NCBI GenBank assembly: GCA_030407315.1
Contig: JALQPE010000086.1
Location: forward strand, 62,001 to 126,000
Reading direction: 5' to 3'
Length of the DNA stretch: 64,000 nt
DNA from: Asparagopsis taxiformis
Lineage: Eukaryota; Rhodophyta; Florideophyceae; Bonnemaisoniales; Bonnemaisoniaceae
How positions within the stretch are numbered: position 1 is the first letter of the stretch; each line of letters opens with the position of its first letter. The notes below the pieces were generated by a model, which had not been told where the DNA came from, did no database searches, and worked only from the letters and a program-made list of their open reading frames with translations. Both the position numbers and the translations under genes were made by a program. Below, one piece after another: positions 7,974-17,584 of this stretch.

Positions 7974-9560
7974 ATGTCTCCTCCCCGACAGTCAGTCTAC
8001 GGCCGAGCCGCAGTGGCAACCTCCCAGCCTCTGGCATCCGCAATTGGAGCAAACGTGCTCCAAACTGGCGGAAATGCTTTCGACGCAGCCATCGCAGCTG
8101 CAGCAGCGCTCGCCGTCACAGAGCCCTGTTCAAACGGCCTCGGCGGCGATGGCTTTGCCCTTCTCTACCACGCATCGACCAAGTCAGTCACAGCTGTCCA
8201 CGCTAACGGTGCTGCACCCGCTGCACTCACCGCGCATATATTCGAAAATTCGCCACAATCTCCCCATGGTGTAACCGTTCCAGGTGCCGTTGCAGGCTGG
8301 ATTGACATCTTGGATCGATACGGATCACGCAATCTATCTGATCTGCTTGCCCCCTCGATCAAACTTGCCCATGAAGGATTCCCCGTCGGACCTATTACCG
8401 CGGCGCAATGGCAGGGCGCTCAGCAGCTTCTACGCGATGGACGCAATGGTGATACCTTTCTAGTAGGTGGTAGCGAGCAACGGGCACCCCGTACCGGCGA
8501 GATTTTTCAAAATCCAGACTTGGCTGATACACTGCGCGAGATTAGTGAACATGGCAAGGACGGCTTTTATGCCGGAAGAGTTGCCCAAGCAATAGTGGAT
8601 GTTGTTCAGGAGCTCGGAGGAGTACTCACAATGGAAGACATGAGCAATCATGAGACTCAATTCACAGATAGTATCAGCACAACGTATCGTGGATACACGG
8701 TGCATGAGGTTGGACCACCGACACAAGGTGCAGTCGCTCTGCTGGCGCTTAATGTGCTCGAGCAATTCCAAGTACAGGACGGATCAGACGAAGAGGTGAT
8801 TCATAAAATGGTTGAGGCAATGCGTCTTTCGTTTGCAGAGGCGACCGCGTATATTGCAGACCCTTGTCATGCACCGAATCGATGTGCCGAGTTGTTGGAT
8901 AAGATGTTTGCAAAGAAACAAGCAGACAAAATTGGCTTTGAGAAGTGTGCTGTAGACTATGCTGGATCGCTTCCAGGCGGTGGCACTGTTCAATTTTGTG
9001 TGGTGGATGCCAACGGCAATGGCGCATCAATGATCCAATCCAACTTCAAGGGATTCGGCACGTGTCATGTCCCCAGCGGATGTGGCTTCACATTGCAGAA
9101 TCGAGGGTTGAACTTTTCGACGGAATGCGGACATGCTAATGAGGTGGCTGGTGGGAAAAAGCCGTATAATACAACAATTCCCGGTTTGATCACAATTGAC
9201 GGCGATTTGTATTCGACGTTTGGTGTCATGGGCGGTTTCATGCAGCCGCAGGGTCACTTGCAAGTCGTGAGCGGTCTGATTGACCACGGACTGGATCCGC
9301 AGACGGCGTTGGATCGGGCGAGATTTCGAGTGACAGGCAAGTTTTCATCGGTCGAGAAGGGGCTTGCAGAAGACGGCGTGCTGGTTGAGGAAGGAGTGAC
9401 AGAAGCGGTTCGCGTTGGGCTGATCGACAGGGGACATGCTTTGAAAATGTGCGAGCAAACCGAGTTGTTTGGAAGAGGACAAATTTGCGTGGTTGGAAAG
9501 GATGGAGTTGTAGCGGCAGGGTCGGATAGTCGGGCGGACGGGGTTGCTATCGTTCTATAA
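7974..9560 (+). CDS. Gamma-glutamyltransferase-family N-terminal nucleophile hydrolase
   Basis: A frame of 528 residues from ATG 7974. An in-frame ATG at 7881 would add 31 Pro/His-rich residues. The family cleaves itself before a catalytic Thr and transfers or hydrolyses gamma-glutamyl or related acyl groups. The N-terminal block (AAVATSQPLASAIGANVLQTGG, then GGNAFDAAIAAAAALAVTEP and SNGLGGDGFALLY) is typical. The self-cleavage site is GGTVQFCVVDANGNGASMI, with the nucleophile Thr at codon 8985-8987. The following IQSNFKGFG resembles the bacterial YwrD/acylase branch more than animal GGT1. There is no clear N-terminal membrane anchor, so a soluble enzyme is likely. Substrate (glutathione or another acyl compound) is not decided by the sequence. 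The gene is intact and intron-free. Confidence 0.85.
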   Translation: MSPPRQSVYGRAAVATSQPLASAIGANVLQTGGNAFDAAIAAAAALAVTEPCSNGLGGDGFALLYHASTKSVTAVHANGAAPAALTAHIFENSPQSPHGVTVPGAVAGWIDILDRYGSRNLSDLLAPSIKLAHEGFPVGPITAAQWQGAQQLLRDGRNGDTFLVGGSEQRAPRTGEIFQNPDLADTLREISEHGKDGFYAGRVAQAIVDVVQELGGVLTMEDMSNHETQFTDSISTTYRGYTVHEVGPPTQGAVALLALNVLEQFQVQDGSDEEVIHKMVEAMRLSFAEATAYIADPCHAPNRCAELLDKMFAKKQADKIGFEKCAVDYAGSLPGGGTVQFCVVDANGNGASMIQSNFKGFGTCHVPSGCGFTLQNRGLNFSTECGHANEVAGGKKPYNTTIPGLITIDGDLYSTFGVMGGFMQPQGHLQVVSGLIDHGLDPQTALDRARFRVTGKFSSVEKGLAEDGVLVEEGVTEAVRVGLIDRGHALKMCEQTELFGRGQICVVGKDGVVAAGSDSRADGVAIVL

Positions 9561-9781
9561 ATTGAAAAGTTTTTGTGAAAGTTTGCATATTTTTCATAAC
9601 AGTTACAATACTGAACGGAACGGCCTGAGAAAGAATAGCGCGCCTTTTTCATTGCGCTTCGCGCGCTACACAACCCACAAGTGGAATTGTCCTCAAGCCA
9701 CCAGCCCTGCCTCTGAACTCCGCGTCCGCCAGACCGACCGTTTTCAACCTCTCTCCCCATCCGCTTTCGTACTGACGCAAA

Positions 9782-10897
9782 ATGGGCGAGTCCCGCAGAA
9801 AGAAGGAGCGAAAAAGAGATTCTATCAAACCAACGTCGAAGCTCACCCCCTTCCCTCCGCCTACAGACGCAGTCGTTGCAAACAAACAAACAGAATTCTG
9901 TGCCAATGTAGTTGCCAAAATTCTAGATGATGACTCTTCGCTTTCCTTCAGCAAACCAGTCGATGAGCTTTGGGATGTATCTATCCTCGGCGACTATTTT
10001 GAAAAGATCAAACAGCCGATGGACCTTGGCACCGTTCGCAAAAACCTTCAAAACGCCGTCTACGTCTACCCTGACTCCAATCTTTTCGATGCAAATGCTT
10101 TTCGCGAACAGTTGCGCCTCGTCTTTCTTAATTCTATTGACTACAATGCGAAAGGTACAGAACTCTACCGCCTCGCTACTCGCTTTCTGCTTTTTGCAGA
10201 CAGTGAGCTCGCTGAACTCCCTGGTCAGCCCACACTTCCTGAAGATCCCAAGAATAATGTTGCGTCTGAAAAGCCCGGTAAAGTAGACAAGCCTGACCGC
10301 GCCGAGAATGCTGACAAGCCTGACAAGGCAACCAAGTCGGAAAAATCCGAACGGGCGAAACCAACCGCCACCAACGAAGACACTTCTGCTGTCAGGAGTG
10401 ATGAGGCTAATGACGAGCCCATGGAGGATCCGGATCATGAAGATGACCTTTCTGAAATGGACGAACATGAAAAACTTTCCCGCCAAATATCAACCATGGT
10501 CAAACACCGTGCTCGCCGTGAGGCGGCACTCGCAGAGCTCGAACTTTCTCGTAACGTACCTCTCACCTATGAGGAAAACTCCAAACTACGCGATGAGGTT
10601 GAGGCTCTCCCGTGGGATAAGGCACAGAAAGTCGTCCAGATTTTGCGCAAGTATGTCGACGCGGCGCTTTCAGAAGCTTCTGAGACGGATCCAGAATTTG
10701 TGACACTGGAATTCTCTACCGTAGAACCGCGTCTTCTAAGAGATATCGAAGAACTCATAAGACCGGACCCGCGCGTAGAGAAAGAGAAGAAAGCGATTGC
10801 ATCCCTGTCTGACGATATTCAGGACTTGCAGCGTAAGCTTAGAAAACTTCCAGACAGGGAACATTCGAGCAGAAAGAAACAAAGACGGCGTCGCTGA
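9782..10897 (+). CDS. Bromodomain and NET-domain protein (BET/GTE-like)
   Basis: 371 residues from ATG 9782. Residues 35-140 form one bromodomain: a shape-typical FSKPVDELWDVSILGDYFEKI followed by IKQPMDLGTVRKNL. The acetyl-lysine-binding Asn122 is in SIDYNAKGTELYRLA. A Lys/Asp/Glu-rich linker follows (about 165-240). After it comes an NET-type extraterminal domain (PLTYEENSKLRDEVEALPW, VQILRKYVDAALSEA, TLEFSTVEPRLLRDIEELI). The C-terminus is a basic RKKQRRRR tail, probably a nuclear signal. One bromodomain plus NET matches the plant/algal GTE class. The role is reading acetylated histones at promoters, from family knowledge. It lies 221 bp after the transferase gene on the same strand. Confidence 0.85.
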   Translation: MGESRRKKERKRDSIKPTSKLTPFPPPTDAVVANKQTEFCANVVAKILDDDSSLSFSKPVDELWDVSILGDYFEKIKQPMDLGTVRKNLQNAVYVYPDSNLFDANAFREQLRLVFLNSIDYNAKGTELYRLATRFLLFADSELAELPGQPTLPEDPKNNVASEKPGKVDKPDRAENADKPDKATKSEKSERAKPTATNEDTSAVRSDEANDEPMEDPDHEDDLSEMDEHEKLSRQISTMVKHRARREAALAELELSRNVPLTYEENSKLRDEVEALPWDKAQKVVQILRKYVDAALSEASETDPEFVTLEFSTVEPRLLRDIEELIRPDPRVEKEKKAIASLSDDIQDLQRKLRKLPDREHSSRKKQRRRR

Positions 10898-11248
10898 TCA
10901 GCGCAGATGCGTGTGGGGTAAATAATGGTGTCCAATTTCAAGCTGCATATCACAACTTGATGAGGCTGCTTCTATTCGCAGCCTTCTAGCTCATGTATTC
11001 ACTTCCCTTGATGTCCCTTGTTATTCTACTACTCAGTGTATTGCCTCCATCGTCCACATGTATAAAGAACTCAATAATTTTCAAACTCGCATGTGTCTAC
11101 GCGTACATTGCAACTAAATTAAGTAGGTTGACACCTTTCTGAGACGATTGCGCATGTGTGACATTAACTACAAAACACAGGTCTCATTTTCTTTCCTCAA
11201 TTTTTCCGTCCAGAAAGGAAGAGCCGCGACACCCCCACTCATCTGCTT
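10898..11248. other. Intergenic stretch between the bromodomain gene and TBCE
   Basis: 351 bp with no supportable gene. It must contain the end of the bromodomain transcript and the TBCE promoter. I see no clear TATA motif or repeat. Confidence 0.4.
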
Positions 11249-12811
11249 ATGGGCGACAAACCCAGCTTGGATATCGGAACACGCATCCAGTATGGACAAA
11301 GTCGCGGTTTCGTGCGCTACATCGGTAGAATCGACGGCAAGGGTGACACACAATGGGTCGGCGTGGAATGGGACGACAGCACTCGTGGCAATCACTGTGG
11401 TTCGGTGAACGGTAAGCAGTACTTCACCTGTGTCAACCACGGATCTGGTAGCTTTGTCAAAGCAGACAAATTGGCAAACGGCGATCGAAAATCATTGCTA
11501 CAGGCTGTGCGCCAACGATACCTCGGTGATGCGCTGGATACAAGCTATAAAGACGATCACCACGTCGTTGGCGGTGGCGAAGTGCAGATTAGTACGCGTG
11601 AGTTTACGCCTGATGACTACGCGCTGCAAAAGCTGCAAATCGTGGACGTTTCCGGTCTCGGTGTAGCCTTTCTGGAAGATGGGGACGGAGAACAGATGCG
11701 TTCTATCCAGGAGCTACGGATCGGAAAGTCTTTGTTTACAAAATCGGATGTGCTGTTAAGGGTGATCGAACAATTCATGAATCTGAGGGTGCTGGACGCA
11801 TCGCGAAACGTGTTCGGGCAACTTGAGAACGTGAAAGACTGGGATAATCTACGGGGGTTGAACATGAAAGTATTAATTCTAAACCACTGCGTGATTAAGT
11901 GGGATGACGTGATGGGTGTGTGCAAAGCTGTGCCGAATCTTGATGAGCTGCGATTGCATAACTGTGCAATTGGGTCACTGCAGAGTGCTGCGGCGAATGG
12001 TGAACAGTTTGCAGAGTTGCTGCCAAAGCTACGTTTGTTGGACATGGACTCTAATCATCTGTGCTGGAAGCATATAATCGAATATATTGGGCGTCTGAGG
12101 AACTTGCAAGAACTGTATCTGAGCAATAACGGGCTTGAAGACACGACACTTCTTCAGGATGTCAGAGCTAGCGCAGAAATGTTTGGAACGCTAGAAATCT
12201 TGAGCTTGAGCAACAACAACATAGAAGATTGGAATATAATCAGCAGTCTGAACCAATTAGAACGGCTTCACTCTCTACGCATACGTGAAACCCCGATTAC
12301 ATCAGAGGAGGGTGTAACAGCACATAAGCATCTGACAGCTCGCATGCGGATCATCGGACGGATGAAGCACCTACGGCAACTGGACGGGTCGACAATTTCG
12401 GCCGATGAACGCGTCTACGCTGAGAAGAGGTATCTGGAGTATGAATGTCGGACTTGGACAGCAGAGAGGCATCCGCGAAAGAGCGAGCTTGAAGAGTTGT
12501 ATGAGGGCACTTTGGCGGTGAGGAAGCGCACGAGTTGGCTGAGAGCCGAGCTGATTCATGTAGCAATGCGCTATGAGGAAGGCACACTAGTCCGGGAGGT
12601 CTGGCGAGACGTACCGAGACGAACGCGGGTGGGAAGGGTGCTGCGATTAGCTCAGCGGTTGTTGCGAGCGGAAGGCGAGTTGCAGCGATGGGTGGGCTGG
12701 CGTGTAGTCGATGAAAATGAACAAAGACGGGAACTTGGCTACTGGGTTGCAGCGCACGAGACAAGTATTGTGATTAAATTAGTTTTAAAATCTGACGAAA
12801 AGCAGCGTTAA
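11249..12811 (+). CDS. TBCE: Tubulin-folding cofactor E
   Basis: 520 residues from ATG 11249. The N-terminus is a CAP-Gly domain (GTRIQYGQSRGFVRYIGRI, WVGVEWDD, GSVNGKQYFTC, GSGSFVKADKL; residues 8-75). A leucine-rich repeat region follows (about 140-380, for example LPKLRLLDMDSNHLCWKHI and LRNLQELYLSNNGLEDTTLL). The C-terminal part (about 425-515) has the position and length of the ubiquitin-like domain, though it is divergent. Domain order and length match TBCE, which works with cofactors A-D to build and take apart alpha/beta-tubulin dimers in the cytosol. The gene is intact and intron-free. Confidence 0.9.
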   Translation: MGDKPSLDIGTRIQYGQSRGFVRYIGRIDGKGDTQWVGVEWDDSTRGNHCGSVNGKQYFTCVNHGSGSFVKADKLANGDRKSLLQAVRQRYLGDALDTSYKDDHHVVGGGEVQISTREFTPDDYALQKLQIVDVSGLGVAFLEDGDGEQMRSIQELRIGKSLFTKSDVLLRVIEQFMNLRVLDASRNVFGQLENVKDWDNLRGLNMKVLILNHCVIKWDDVMGVCKAVPNLDELRLHNCAIGSLQSAAANGEQFAELLPKLRLLDMDSNHLCWKHIIEYIGRLRNLQELYLSNNGLEDTTLLQDVRASAEMFGTLEILSLSNNNIEDWNIISSLNQLERLHSLRIRETPITSEEGVTAHKHLTARMRIIGRMKHLRQLDGSTISADERVYAEKRYLEYECRTWTAERHPRKSELEELYEGTLAVRKRTSWLRAELIHVAMRYEEGTLVREVWRDVPRRTRVGRVLRLAQRLLRAEGELQRWVGWRVVDENEQRRELGYWVAAHETSIVIKLVLKSDEKQR

Positions 12812-12941
12812 ATTGTAGGCAACTTGTGTAATTTCTCATACTGGATGGCCGCTATGGCTTCGACCTTTCGCAACGTTTACCATCCGTGAACGGGAAACCG
12901 ATTCCCTCCATTCCTTTCCCCCATCGTCCTTCTCAGCTTCC

Positions 12942-14465
12942 ATGGCTTCCCGTTCCCCGGCCAAATGTATATCATGCGCCTATCCTGTCACTGCAGAGGG
13001 GAGCATTATGGCCGTTCTCGCCCACTTGCGCGAAATGGTGCAACACGTCGGCTATTCCGTTGAACGACTACTCCTGCAGGATGCCAGTGAAGGTAGTATA
13101 TCGTTAGAGCTTGACCTTCGACCTTCATCGAGCAAACGTGCACGCCCCTCAGATCTATGCACGGATGGCCCGTCTAAACGATTCGCAGTTCCCGGATGTC
13201 GCCTCTGCGCCTCGTCTTGCTGTTCAACAAACTCATTGTGCAAAGCTAACGTCTGCGGTCATCATAACGAAGAGGTAAGTAATCCACAACTCTCATCAGC
13301 GGACATTCCCAGCGAAAATTTGCCCCCCGACAAGACCAATGTCGACAACGTTGCCGCTACCGCCTCCCGACACCGTCGTCATCGTCATCACCACCATCAT
13401 CACTCTCGGCATCACCACCGTCACCACCCACAGCAGCAACAACCACAGCAGCAAATTCCTCGCCAAAGAAATGCCGCTCCTCAATTAGAGGCGCCTCATG
13501 AGCCTCCCCGTCTTGACTTTCAACCAGTGCCAGAAGATGATCATCATGAAACTCGCTTTCAATCTCTTCCACCCTCCCCTAATATTTCCAAACAACCACA
13601 GCCTAAAAACTCCTTCGATCGCAGCAGACGCCCATCGCTATCAGCATCTGCTCCATTCGCGCATTCAACGACCGAACCGTCTAAACAAACTACTCGCCCC
13701 CAATCAAGCATGGATGTAGACCCAAACAACATTCGAGACCAGCCAACGGGTTGGACTGCTTCTACAGCGCCAACGGGTGCTTCCTATGAACCCAATCGCG
13801 CTCCGATGTCGGTTGATTTCCCTTCTCAATCTCTCTCATTGCCTATATCCTCCACAGCACCTCTTGTTACCGCAGTCGCAGTTACCACCAGTAGACCCCC
13901 GGGCTTATCTGAGCCACCTGAGGAGCACATTGTAACTGAGATACCAGACTCTCATTCCGTGGAACCGAAAACGGGCCAACACAATAAGCCAGATCAAGCG
14001 GAACATCACACCACAGTAGATCCCTCCGCTGTATTACGGCCGACTCCAGCGCTCATTTGTTCGCCGTGTAATCAAACGTTTCCATCTGAGCTAGATCTTA
14101 GAAAGCATCAATACGTGACACATAAGGATGACAAGATCATCACAAGAACAGCTGAAGGGCGCTTTTTATGTCTAATGCACTCATGTCCACAGAGCTTTGT
14201 GCGAAGACATGTAATGGAAAGACACTTCAAGACGCGTCATATGATGTTGCGTGACTTTCCGTGCTCATCTTGTGATCGTGTGTTTGCCGACGCGTCAACG
14301 CGAGAAGCGCATCGATCGGCAGTGCATGAGAAGCGGAAACCGTGGCGATGTGATCACTGTTCCAGTCGCTTTACGCAGTCATCATCTTTGGGCAAACATC
14401 GGCGACGATTTCATCAAGAAAATACAACGCTCTCTGCACCGTCCAAGTTTGTAGAAAAGAGTTGA
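12942..14465 (+). CDS. C2H2 zinc-finger protein with His/Gln-rich low-complexity region
   Basis: 507 residues from ATG 12942. Four C2H2 fingers lie near the C-terminus: LICSPCNQTFPSELDLRKH, LCLMHSCPQSFVRRHVMERH, FPCSSCDRVFADASTREAH and WRCDHCSSRFTQSSSLGKH. Linkers between the last ones are short, as in DNA-binding arrays. Residues 145-170 are a His/Arg run followed by Gln/Pro repeats. The middle is disordered, rich in Pro, Ser and Thr. The N-terminal 60 residues (MAVLAHLREMVQHVGYSVERLL) look like a small folded or helical segment with paired cysteines around it. A nuclear DNA-binding regulator is likely, but no specific orthologue is recognised. Confidence 0.75.
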   Translation: MASRSPAKCISCAYPVTAEGSIMAVLAHLREMVQHVGYSVERLLLQDASEGSISLELDLRPSSSKRARPSDLCTDGPSKRFAVPGCRLCASSCCSTNSLCKANVCGHHNEEVSNPQLSSADIPSENLPPDKTNVDNVAATASRHRRHRHHHHHHSRHHHRHHPQQQQPQQQIPRQRNAAPQLEAPHEPPRLDFQPVPEDDHHETRFQSLPPSPNISKQPQPKNSFDRSRRPSLSASAPFAHSTTEPSKQTTRPQSSMDVDPNNIRDQPTGWTASTAPTGASYEPNRAPMSVDFPSQSLSLPISSTAPLVTAVAVTTSRPPGLSEPPEEHIVTEIPDSHSVEPKTGQHNKPDQAEHHTTVDPSAVLRPTPALICSPCNQTFPSELDLRKHQYVTHKDDKIITRTAEGRFLCLMHSCPQSFVRRHVMERHFKTRHMMLRDFPCSSCDRVFADASTREAHRSAVHEKRKPWRCDHCSSRFTQSSSLGKHRRRFHQENTTLSAPSKFVEKS

Positions 14466-14892
14466 TCCTCTCATATGTAGTTTGTACAGTTTTTTTTGCT
14501 TCAGTGTGGTATCTAGGTGTAACATTAGAAGTACCCGAGTGTGTGACTTGCATTGTTTCGGAAGTGCGATGTTATTGGGAAAGCCTGAATCTCGGAAGGT
14601 TGTATTAAAATGTCAGCGAGAGCCCCACAAGCATTTGGCACGTCATGCTTGGGATTAGGGACGATACCATGGCTTGCAAACTTTCTAGCATGACATGAAA
14701 TTGGAAGTCTTCCGAGAGCAGTGTACCTATAGGTGTAGTGGCGCTGGGACCTGAGGTCGGACTTCATCTTGGATGATCTTGTTCACGGATTTGGCGCCAA
14801 AGTAATTCGCGTTCAGCAACTGAAAGTAATTTATTTTACCGCACCGGTGCTTTTCTTGGTCCCGAGTATCGCCTCAGAGGCCTCTTCCGTCG
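14466..14892. other. Intergenic stretch before polymerase eta
   Basis: 427 bp without a credible frame. Small minus-strand frames (14371-14553, 14525-14767) lack protein character. Nothing else is seen. Confidence 0.4.
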
Positions 14893-16527
14893 ATGACTGT
14901 GCTTTCCGTAATATTGCACATAGACCTTGATTGCTTCTACGCCCAAGTAGAGAGAGAACGATTAAGACTGGGCATTGATGCAGCCCTCGCCGTTCTACAA
15001 TGGAATTCAGCATTGGCCGTGAGCTACCCTGCCCGCAAGTACAACATTAAACGAGGAGCCACAGCAGAAGACATTCGAAAACTAAGCGGCGATGCTGTCA
15101 GAATTGTTCATGTTGAAACGAGAGGCTCTGTTGCAGCACAGGGTACACAACCCATTCAGAATTCGACTGATGGAGTTCAACAGACACAAAAGGTCAGTCT
15201 GGCGCGCTATCGAAACGCATCAGCGGATGTTTTTGCTGCCATGGCAGACGTGCTCTCCAACTACCATGCAGTGTTTGAACGGGCGAGCATCGATGAGGCA
15301 TACATTGACGTTACTGCTCAAGTAGACCGCCGACTCCGCCAATCCGACTGTGACCTAGACGCGGCTGTTTCAGATACTGTTGTTGTCGGCGACAAAATAG
15401 ACTTCAATAATGAAACAGATCGTCGCTTAGCAGTTGGTGCAAATATTGCTTCTGAACTGCGAGCTGCTATTATGCAAAAATGTCGCTATACTTCAAGTGC
15501 TGGTATCAGTGTGAACAAAATGCTTGCAAAGTTTGCGTCTGCTCGCAACAAACCCAACAAGCAGACGATACTGCCAGTATATGCTGTTGAAGAGTTAATG
15601 TTGGATGTTCCACTGCGAAAATTGCGCGGACTCGGTGGGAAACTTGGCAAGGACGTAGAATCACTTGGAGTATCTACTGCAGGGGAGGCGTCAAGATTAT
15701 CGATGAGCGCTTTGGAGAAAAAGCTGGGCAAGAGGAAGCTAGCGGAATTTGTGTACAACTCAGTCAGAGGGTTAGATGACAGTGAAGTACGCGAACGAGA
15801 GAAAACGAAAAGTTTACTGGCGGCAAAAAGCTTTAACAGTCAGAATTGCCTGGAGACTATAGAGACGCACTGGATTCCTCTACTTGCTGAAGAGCTTGCA
15901 GAGCGCATAGCGGAAGACGAACAGATGCACGCACGGGATGCGAAAACTCTTTCTATAAGTTTTCGAAGCAAATTGAAGGGAAACGACACGAAGATGCAGA
16001 CGGGCTCGAGATCTGTACCAATGCCGTCGTTTGGACAACATGGACGTACGCCAGCAATTGTGAAGGCTGCGATTGATGTGGTACGGCATGTGATGTTGGA
16101 AGAATGTATATTTACGTTTCCGATCAACTTTGTCGGGTTGACAGCTACTAACTTTCAGGACAGAGCGCGTGGAAACGAGAACATTTCGCGATACTTTTCA
16201 AAGGTTGCGAAACGGGAACGTGGAGAAGAAGCTGGGGCGGCAGCAGTTGAAACAATTGCAGTGAAACAAGTAGAGAAGTCTAGTGGAAAGCGGAGACTAC
16301 ATACATCAACAATTGATGGTTTTCTGAAAGAGGCTGCTGGACGAAACGAAGCAGCGACAATGGGCGCATGTAGCGCGGAACAACTACATCAGAAGCGATT
16401 GCAGGAGAGTGCAGATCGGGAGATGGCGCTTCGACTTCATCGCGAAGAGAGCGTTCGATTGGCTAAAGGCAAAAGGCACAGCAATGATTTGATCAATCGG
16501 TCGGTGTTTAAAAAGAAGCGAGACTAA
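14893..16527 (+). CDS. POLH: Y-family translesion DNA polymerase eta
   Basis: 544 residues from ATG 14893. The palm begins with HIDLDCFYAQVE (metal-binding Asp11). A finger block WNSALAVSYPARKYNIKRG follows. The second acidic motif is ERASIDEAYID, with catalytic Asp134-Glu135 in SIDEAY. The AVSYPARKYNIKRG and ARYRNAS motifs are those of eta/Rad30 rather than kappa or Rev1. The little-finger region follows from about 310 to 420. The usual C-terminal ubiquitin-binding zinc finger is not seen. A PIP-like segment STIDGFLKEA near residue 475 could contact PCNA. The C-terminus is basic (FKKKRD). The known role is accurate bypass of UV cyclobutane dimers. Confidence 0.88.
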   Translation: MTVLSVILHIDLDCFYAQVERERLRLGIDAALAVLQWNSALAVSYPARKYNIKRGATAEDIRKLSGDAVRIVHVETRGSVAAQGTQPIQNSTDGVQQTQKVSLARYRNASADVFAAMADVLSNYHAVFERASIDEAYIDVTAQVDRRLRQSDCDLDAAVSDTVVVGDKIDFNNETDRRLAVGANIASELRAAIMQKCRYTSSAGISVNKMLAKFASARNKPNKQTILPVYAVEELMLDVPLRKLRGLGGKLGKDVESLGVSTAGEASRLSMSALEKKLGKRKLAEFVYNSVRGLDDSEVREREKTKSLLAAKSFNSQNCLETIETHWIPLLAEELAERIAEDEQMHARDAKTLSISFRSKLKGNDTKMQTGSRSVPMPSFGQHGRTPAIVKAAIDVVRHVMLEECIFTFPINFVGLTATNFQDRARGNENISRYFSKVAKRERGEEAGAAAVETIAVKQVEKSSGKRRLHTSTIDGFLKEAAGRNEAATMGACSAEQLHQKRLQESADREMALRLHREESVRLAKGKRHSNDLINRSVFKKKRD

Positions 16528-16667
16528 CCATATGTTTGTGGGTGTACAAAAATGACCTTTTGTTATTACTTGCAAGTTTTTTACTTGTCTACCGTACAAG
16601 TCTCTACCTAAGAGATGACCGTCCCTCTGCTGAGCTGCCTCCGTCGCTGTTCACCACCACAGCCATC

Positions 16668-17216
16668 ATGAAGAACACAGACCTGTTCAACCTTGAACGC
16701 CAGTACTCGTTTTACAAGGCATATCATTCAAACAAAATCAACAAGCGTATTCACATCGTTTTCGTTCCGCTTATTTTGATAACCACTCTGACGCTCTCAT
16801 CATTTCTTGCTCTCCCGCCGCCACTATCTGCCACAGATGTGCCGACACTAGTGACGCTTCTATACATCGTCTACTGCCTGGTGCTAAGCCCGTATCTCGG
16901 CACACTCTTCACACCGTTTTTGCTGCTGTCGTACGCAGCTTCTCGCGCGCTGCGTACGTACGCCGGCGACGACGCTGCCATCCCGTTGGCGTTTACGCTC
17001 AACTTTGCAGGTTGGGTGGCGCAGTTTGTCGGGCACTTTGGCTTTGAAGGCCGCTCACCGGCACTGTTTGATTCATTTGTGCATTCAATTCTGGCCGCGC
17101 CGATCACGATTTGGCTGGATGTGCTGTTCATGTTTGGGCTACTATCAGATGTGAAGGCAAAGCTGCTGAGGTCGAAGGTGGTTGCCAAGGCGAGGAAGGC
17201 GGTGGAGGCGAACTAA
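16668..17216 (+). CDS. Mpo1-like (DUF962) membrane protein
   Basis: 182 residues from ATG 16668. An upstream in-frame ATG at 16536 would add an unlikely hydrophobic lead. The N-terminal NLERQYSFYKAYHSNKINKRIH and the later NFAGWVAQFVGHFGFEGRSPAL are the two conserved His-containing blocks of the family. Four hydrophobic segments lie between and after them. Yeast Mpo1 is an ER-membrane dioxygenase acting in phytosphingosine degradation (alpha-oxidation of 2-hydroxy fatty acids). The same role here is inferred from the family. It lies 141 bp after polymerase eta on the same strand. Confidence 0.82.
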   Translation: MKNTDLFNLERQYSFYKAYHSNKINKRIHIVFVPLILITTLTLSSFLALPPPLSATDVPTLVTLLYIVYCLVLSPYLGTLFTPFLLLSYAASRALRTYAGDDAAIPLAFTLNFAGWVAQFVGHFGFEGRSPALFDSFVHSILAAPITIWLDVLFMFGLLSDVKAKLLRSKVVAKARKAVEAN

Positions 17217-17584
17217 ATTTGGTATCAGGTACGTTGATTGTTTTTTGTTTCTCGTGCGCAAGGTGGTCTAGTAAAGCGCATCTCGTTGCTAATGGACATG
17301 TGAGCAGAGATTCACCGAGAGAAATTACCAACTGTCGAGCGCGAGCTGGACGGTTGGAAGCCCGTTACTAGATACGAGTGATGAATTGAAGCAGTGTCGT
17401 TCACTTCAGATTTGCGGGTGTCATAAACTTTTACACATCGTTCTATGTCTACTAACGTGATCATCTGCAATCGATCTGTCATAGCCGCCGTAATAGTTGA
17501 TGTCTCCGTTCAAGTTATCTGGTGATGTGCTACGCAACATGTATAATTTCAGTGAGTACACGCTTGTGCCAACAACATTGTATC

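Noticed and set aside
13296..13572. Minus-strand frames rich in Val/Met/Gly/Asp opposite the zinc-finger gene
   Set aside because: Antisense of the His/Gln repeat tract.
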